DNA of 64,000 bases from Flavobacterium sp. LHD-85 (lineage in GTDB: Bacteria; Bacteroidota; Bacteroidia; Flavobacteriales; Flavobacteriaceae): NCBI RefSeq assembly GCF_030929595.1, contig NZ_JAVFVR010000001.1, forward strand, positions 434,001-498,000. The letters are read 5' to 3'. The translations under genes were made by a program, and so were the position numbers. Numbering within the stretch: position 1 is the first letter of the stretch; every line of letters begins with the position of its first letter. The notes beneath the pieces are model-generated. The model was given only the letters and a program-made list of their open reading frames with translations. It ran no database searches and was not told the origin of the DNA. This document shows positions 61,151 to 64,000 of the stretch, in pieces.

Positions 61151-62485
61151 TTAATAGTGGCATTTACCACACTCTAAACCTCCCATTTGCGCTGCAGTTA
61201 ATTTCTCTACACCGTATTTTTTAGAAAGTTCAGCATGAATTTTGTCATAGTAAGCATTACCTTCCATCTTAACATCAGTTTTTCTATGGCAATCAACACA
61301 CCATCCCATTGTTAATTTAGAGTATTGCTTCATGATTTCAAATTCTTGTACTGGTCCGTGACAAGTTTGACATTCAATACCAGCAACAGTAACGTGTTGT
61401 GAGTGGTTGAAGTAAACGAAATCAGGCAAGTTGTGAATACGAACCCATTTTACAGGCATTGTTTTTCCAGTATAAGCTTGTTTAGTCTTATCCCATCCAA
61501 CAGCATCATATAATTTTTGGATTTGAGCATCATAGAATGCTTTGCTGTACTCAGGAGTAGCAGTAGTTTCAGCAACCTCTGAAATATTTTTATGACAGTT
61601 CATACAAACATTTAAAGAAGGAATACCAGCTGTTTTACTTACACGAGCAGCAGAGTGGCAATATTTACAATTGATTTCGTTATCGCCAGCGTGAATTTTG
61701 TGAGAGTAGTGAATTGGCTGAATTGGCTCATAATTTTGATCCACACCTACTTGCATTAAGTATCCGTACACAAAATAACCACTAGCCAAAAGCAAGAAGA
61801 TTGCAGTTACCAAAACCAAGAACTGGTTTCTAGCGAAAGCTTTCCAGATTGGAAGTCTTTCTTCTTTTGGAGCAACCTCAATACCGTTTTTATTTGCAAC
61901 TTTAGTTAAAACCTTGTTTACCATAAACAACATCACAACTAAAATAGCCATTACAAGAGCAAGAGCTCCTAAAATAATGTTATTTGAAATAGCACCACCT
62001 TCTACGTTAGTTCCAGGAGGAGTTGCAGCACCTCCTGCAACCGCAGCTGGTTCAGCCTTAGGCTCAGAAGTATAAGCTAAAATATTATCAATATCTCCTT
62101 CAGACAATTGAGGAAACGAAGTCATTACAGCTTTGTTATTTTCCTCAAAAAGTTTAACAGCAACAGCATCACCTGACTTAATCATGTCAGAACTGTTATG
62201 CACCCACTTGTAAATCCAAGCTTTGTCATGCTTATCAGCAACTCCCCTTAAAGCAGGACCAGTTGATTTAGCATCTAATTTGTGACATGCAGCGCAATTT
62301 GCATTAAAAAGTTCTTTCCCTTTTACTGGATCACCGCCTCCTGCAGCTGGAGCAGCCGCAGCAGCCTCAGGCGCCGCCGGAGCAGGAGCATCTTGAGCAA
62401 ATGAAGTTAGGGAGAAAATTAACGTTAGCGATAAGCCAAGCAGCAATTTTCTTGAGATCGAATTATGGTTACCCACCTTTTTCAT
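61151..62485 (-). CDS. actA: Alternative complex III subunit ActA, hexaheme with N-terminal monoheme domain
   Basis: The 444-residue protein starts at 62485 with a signal peptide (ends SLTSFAQ) and an Ala/Pro-rich linker. A monoheme cytochrome c domain (CAACHKLDAKSTGPALRG) and two helices (NNIILGALALVMAILVVMLF and FLVLVTAIFLLLASGYFVYG) follow, then five more CxxCH sites: CKYCH, CMNCH, CQTCH, CVDCH, CGKCH. The pentaheme part is the classical ActA; the N-terminal cytochrome is an extra electron exit, possibly to the oxidase. The frame is open 39 codons upstream, but those lie beyond the promoter at 62574-62603, fixing the start. It is the first gene of the eight-gene operon. Confidence 0.94.
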   Translation of the reverse strand: MKKVGNHNSISRKLLLGLSLTLIFSLTSFAQDAPAPAAPEAAAAAPAAGGGDPVKGKELFNANCAACHKLDAKSTGPALRGVADKHDKAWIYKWVHNSSDMIKSGDAVAVKLFEENNKAVMTSFPQLSEGDIDNILAYTSEPKAEPAAVAGGAATPPGTNVEGGAISNNIILGALALVMAILVVMLFMVNKVLTKVANKNGIEVAPKEERLPIWKAFARNQFLVLVTAIFLLLASGYFVYGYLMQVGVDQNYEPIQPIHYSHKIHAGDNEINCKYCHSAARVSKTAGIPSLNVCMNCHKNISEVAETTATPEYSKAFYDAQIQKLYDAVGWDKTKQAYTGKTMPVKWVRIHNLPDFVYFNHSQHVTVAGIECQTCHGPVQEFEIMKQYSKLTMGWCVDCHRKTDVKMEGNAYYDKIHAELSKKYGVEKLTAAQMGGLECGKCHY

Positions 62486-62573
62486 ATAGTATAAATAATT
62501 GTCTACTAATTTTTGGTATGATTTTTTCTGTACTAAATCCAGCAAAAACCTATACCCTCTTTTAAAACTTGCA

Positions 62574-62603
62574 CAAAAATACGACTTATGAGCTATTCTC
62601 AAA
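62574..62603 (-). promoter_or_regulatory. Promoter of the actABCDEF-ctaCD operon
   Basis: Both elements are visible on the minus strand: TTTG (-33, 62600-62603), 18 bases, then TATTTTTG (-7, 62574-62581). The transcript would begin near 62567 with a leader of about 82 bases before the actA ATG. This is the best-formed promoter in the window. Confidence 0.75.
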
Positions 62604-62679
62604 ACCTTAAAATAGTCTTAATTATCAATTTATATCAATTCTAAATAATATTAAAATTTCACACTCAAACTTTAAATAG

Positions 62680-62687
62680 TATTTTTG
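62680..62687 (+). promoter_or_regulatory. -7 promoter box (TATTTTTG) for the SPOR gene
   Basis: Perfect TAnnTTTG, 18 bases before the ATG at 62706. It overlaps an upstream in-frame TTG (62685), ruling that codon out as a start. Confidence 0.65.
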
Positions 62688-62705
62688 CATAAAAACCATC
62701 ACATT

Positions 62706-63095
62706 ATGAGAATTTTAAGTCCTTCTAAAAGCCTTTTATTAACAATTACAACGATTGCTTTTGCACACAATATTAATGCTCAAGACCAAAATTTAACACT
62801 GAATCAAGATCCTAAATTTGAGCAGCTACTGAATGAAAAGCGCAAAATTAACACGTCAATAAATACAAACGATACTTACAGAATCCAAATCTTTAGCGGT
62901 AAAAGCGATGAAGCAAAAAAAACGTTATCGGATTTCAAAAGAGAAAACTCAAACATTGACGGAACCATTATTTTTAGCACCCCTAATTATAAAGTAATTG
63001 TCGGAAATTTTAAAACCAGAATAGAAGCCGAAAGAAATTTGGCAGAAATCAAAAAAAGATACAAAAGCGTCTTTTTACTTAAACCTGGAAAATAA
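62706..63095 (+). CDS. Secreted SPOR-domain protein
   Basis: The 129-residue protein has a signal peptide (SLLLTITTIAFAHNINAQ, cleavage about residue 27) and a C-terminal SPOR fold (about 54-128: YRIQIFSGKS, YKVIVGNFKTRIEAERNLAE, YKSVFLLKP). SPOR domains bind denuded glycan strands of septal peptidoglycan, so it is probably a periplasmic cell-wall or division-site protein. A linker of about 25 residues separates the signal from the domain. It is monocistronic and divergent from the act operon, with a bidirectional terminator behind it. Confidence 0.9.
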   Translation: MRILSPSKSLLLTITTIAFAHNINAQDQNLTLNQDPKFEQLLNEKRKINTSINTNDTYRIQIFSGKSDEAKKTLSDFKRENSNIDGTIIFSTPNYKVIVGNFKTRIEAERNLAEIKKRYKSVFLLKPGK

Positions 63096-63102
63096 TTCAT
63101 AC

Positions 63103-63148
63103 AGATACAAAAAAAGCGAGATTTTTACATCTCGCTTTTTTTGTATCT
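63103..63148. terminator. Bidirectional terminator with 20-bp perfect stem
   Basis: Arms 63103-63122 and 63129-63148 are perfectly complementary (core AAAAAAAGCGAGAT). A7 and T7 tracts inside the stem make it work on both strands, ending the convergent SPOR and DUF4920 genes. Confidence 0.92.
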
Positions 63149-63172
63149 ATTTCAGAATTACAACTTTTAAAT

Positions 63173-63685
63173 CTAATTTACCACTTTGATCCCAGCCGCT
63201 AGAAAACGTATTTCTTCTTTTGGCATTTTAATCGCATCTATTTCTGCCTTTCCTTTCTTAGCATCTTTTGCATAATGTTTAAGCTCTTCAACCGATGTTA
63301 TTTTCTTTTCGGCATTTCCTTCTAAAACTACATTTTTACCTTTTAACTCAGTAGGCACAAAAAAAGCGTAATCTTTCATTTTCACAAAGAAAGATGAACC
63401 ATCTTCCGTTTTAAGAGTTATCCAGCATCCTCTTTTCTCACAAACATCCGCCACTTCACCTTTTACTGCAATTGCTTCTAGCTTTTTAGCAATATCTAAT
63501 TCGCTTTCAAGTTTTTCAACAGAAATCGCATTATTTAAAACAATTTCCGAGACATCTGCTCCATAATAATCACCTACTAAAGCATTCCCTTTTGGCGGAG
63601 CAGGTTTCTCAACACTCTCTTGAGAAAAAGATACTGTTGAAAAACTTATAAAAACCCAGATCGCATATATTAAAACTCTTTTCAT
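63173..63685 (-). CDS. Secreted DUF4920 protein
   Basis: The 170-residue protein starts at the ATG at 63685, giving a signal peptide (RVLIYAIWVFISFSTVSFSQ). The mature protein has the DUF4920 pattern: an OB-like beta fold with VKGEVADVCEKRGCWITLKT, in which two cysteines six residues apart flank an Arg/Gly turn, and FVPTELKGKNVVLEGNAEKK. Function unknown; the cysteine pair could bind a metal or form a disulfide. The frame stays open 22 codons upstream, but a -7 box lies within that extension. Confidence 0.85.
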   Translation of the reverse strand: MKRVLIYAIWVFISFSTVSFSQESVEKPAPPKGNALVGDYYGADVSEIVLNNAISVEKLESELDIAKKLEAIAVKGEVADVCEKRGCWITLKTEDGSSFFVKMKDYAFFVPTELKGKNVVLEGNAEKKITSVEELKHYAKDAKKGKAEIDAIKMPKEEIRFLAAGIKVVN

Positions 63686-63703
63686 ATTTACATCATTTAC
63701 ACT

Positions 63704-63711
63704 CAAAAATA
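63704..63711 (-). promoter_or_regulatory. -7 promoter box (TATTTTTG) for the DUF4920 gene
   Basis: Perfect TAnnTTTG on the minus strand, 18 bases before the ATG at 63685. It lies inside the longest open frame and thus sets the start. Confidence 0.65.
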
Positions 63712-63757
63712 ATATTAAAATCCGAAAATACCTATTCAAATCCACTACCACTTCAGT

Positions 63758-64000
63758 TCATTCTGAATTCGAATCTAAAATCTGCCGTAGCTCTTTTTCA
63801 ACACTATTCCAATCAGCCAAAAAATTTGAATTAGCCCAAAGACAATCAACAGCCGCCTGTCCCATAACCCTGCCCATCTTTACATCACTATCCCAATGCG
63901 CATTACAAACAACACGACTCTCACCAAAATCATATCCACGCTTCAAGATCTCCTTCTCTTTCTCCGGAAAAAGCTTAATTAAAACCAATGACCATGCCCA
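63758..64000 (-). CDS. Class A acid phosphatase (PAP2 superfamily), C-terminal part, cut by window edge
   Basis: Only the last 80 residues are visible. The frame is open to the right edge (reading WAWSLVLIKLFPE), so it is a partial gene and not one starting at the internal TTG near 63988. ILKRGYDFGESRVVCNAHWD with SDVKMGRVMGQAAV matches the last conserved block of PhoC/PhoN-type periplasmic acid phosphatases (SRxxCxxHxxSD; the histidine is the phosphate-transfer residue). The preceding GW-A-W helix also fits. It is a vanadium-haloperoxidase-related phosphatase acting in the periplasm on phosphomonoesters. Confidence 0.85.
   Translation of the reverse strand, partial: WAWSLVLIKLFPEKEKEILKRGYDFGESRVVCNAHWDSDVKMGRVMGQAAVDCLWANSNFLADWNSVEKELRQILDSNSE

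Noticed and set aside
62486..62602. 39-codon N-terminal extension of ActA
   Set aside because: It would precede the signal peptide, and its upstream end lies at the promoter at 62574-62603.
63758..63988. A complete 76-residue protein starting at 63988
   Set aside because: The proposed start is a TTG inside a conserved helix, and the frame continues to the window edge with matching acid phosphatase sequence, so it is a truncated view of a longer gene.

Overview
This window is chromosomal DNA from a member of the Flavobacteriaceae, almost certainly Flavobacterium. It is AT-rich, it encodes the type IX secretion/gliding proteins SprA, RemB and PorP/SprF, and its respiratory chain pairs alternative complex III with a cytochrome aa3-type oxidase. 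Many genes start just downstream of the Bacteroidota -7 box TAnnTTTG. I see no rRNA, tRNA, prophage, insertion sequence, transposase or CRISPR array. Almost everything is housekeeping or lineage-core. The accessory-looking element is one 11.7-kb adhesin gene.

Layout. 0-3.2 kb: a NifU-type Fe-S protein, a small helical protein and an MscS channel on the plus strand, then tsaB on the minus strand. 3.3-10.5 kb: a minus-strand export cluster (ABC ATPase, two MacB-type permeases, HlyD-type adaptor, TolC-type channel, second adaptor). 10.7-12.1 kb: a DUF4403 lipoprotein. 12.1-17.3 kb: cytochrome oxidase assembly and small-subunit genes (small CxxC membrane protein, DUF420/CtaM-like, SCO, a cysteine-less SCO-like protein, subunit IV, two subunit III proteins, heme o synthase). 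17.4-28.5 kb: remB, deoC, vanZ-like, gcvH and sprA, followed by ruvA, malic enzyme and a CBS protein up to 32 kb. 32.5-47.2 kb: a three-gene unit of giant type B-sorted adhesin, PorP/SprF and a PorE-like OmpA protein. 47.7-51 kb: queG, cytochrome P450, ruvB. 51.1-62.6 kb: the actABCDEF-ctaC-ctaD operon, with a promoter at its head and a terminator at its end. 62.7-64 kb: a SPOR protein, a DUF4920 protein and the C-terminal part of a class A acid phosphatase cut by the right edge.

How the parts fit. The 51-62.6 kb operon encodes quinol:cytochrome c oxidoreductase and the core oxidase subunits. The 12-17 kb genes supply heme o, copper delivery and the remaining oxidase subunits, so one respiratory supercomplex is encoded in two blocks about 34 kb apart. 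The block between them holds the outer-membrane translocon SprA, gliding protein RemB and the adhesin module, which share one theme: type IX export of surface adhesins.

The most notable features are the adhesin with its two nearly identical internal repeat arrays (8 x 219 bp and 5 x about 603 bp), several families of palindromic intergenic repeats, two short histidine-rich tracts in different respiratory subunits, and several genes whose real start is fixed by a promoter lying inside the longest open frame. I found no strong candidate for a wholly new defence or mobile system.
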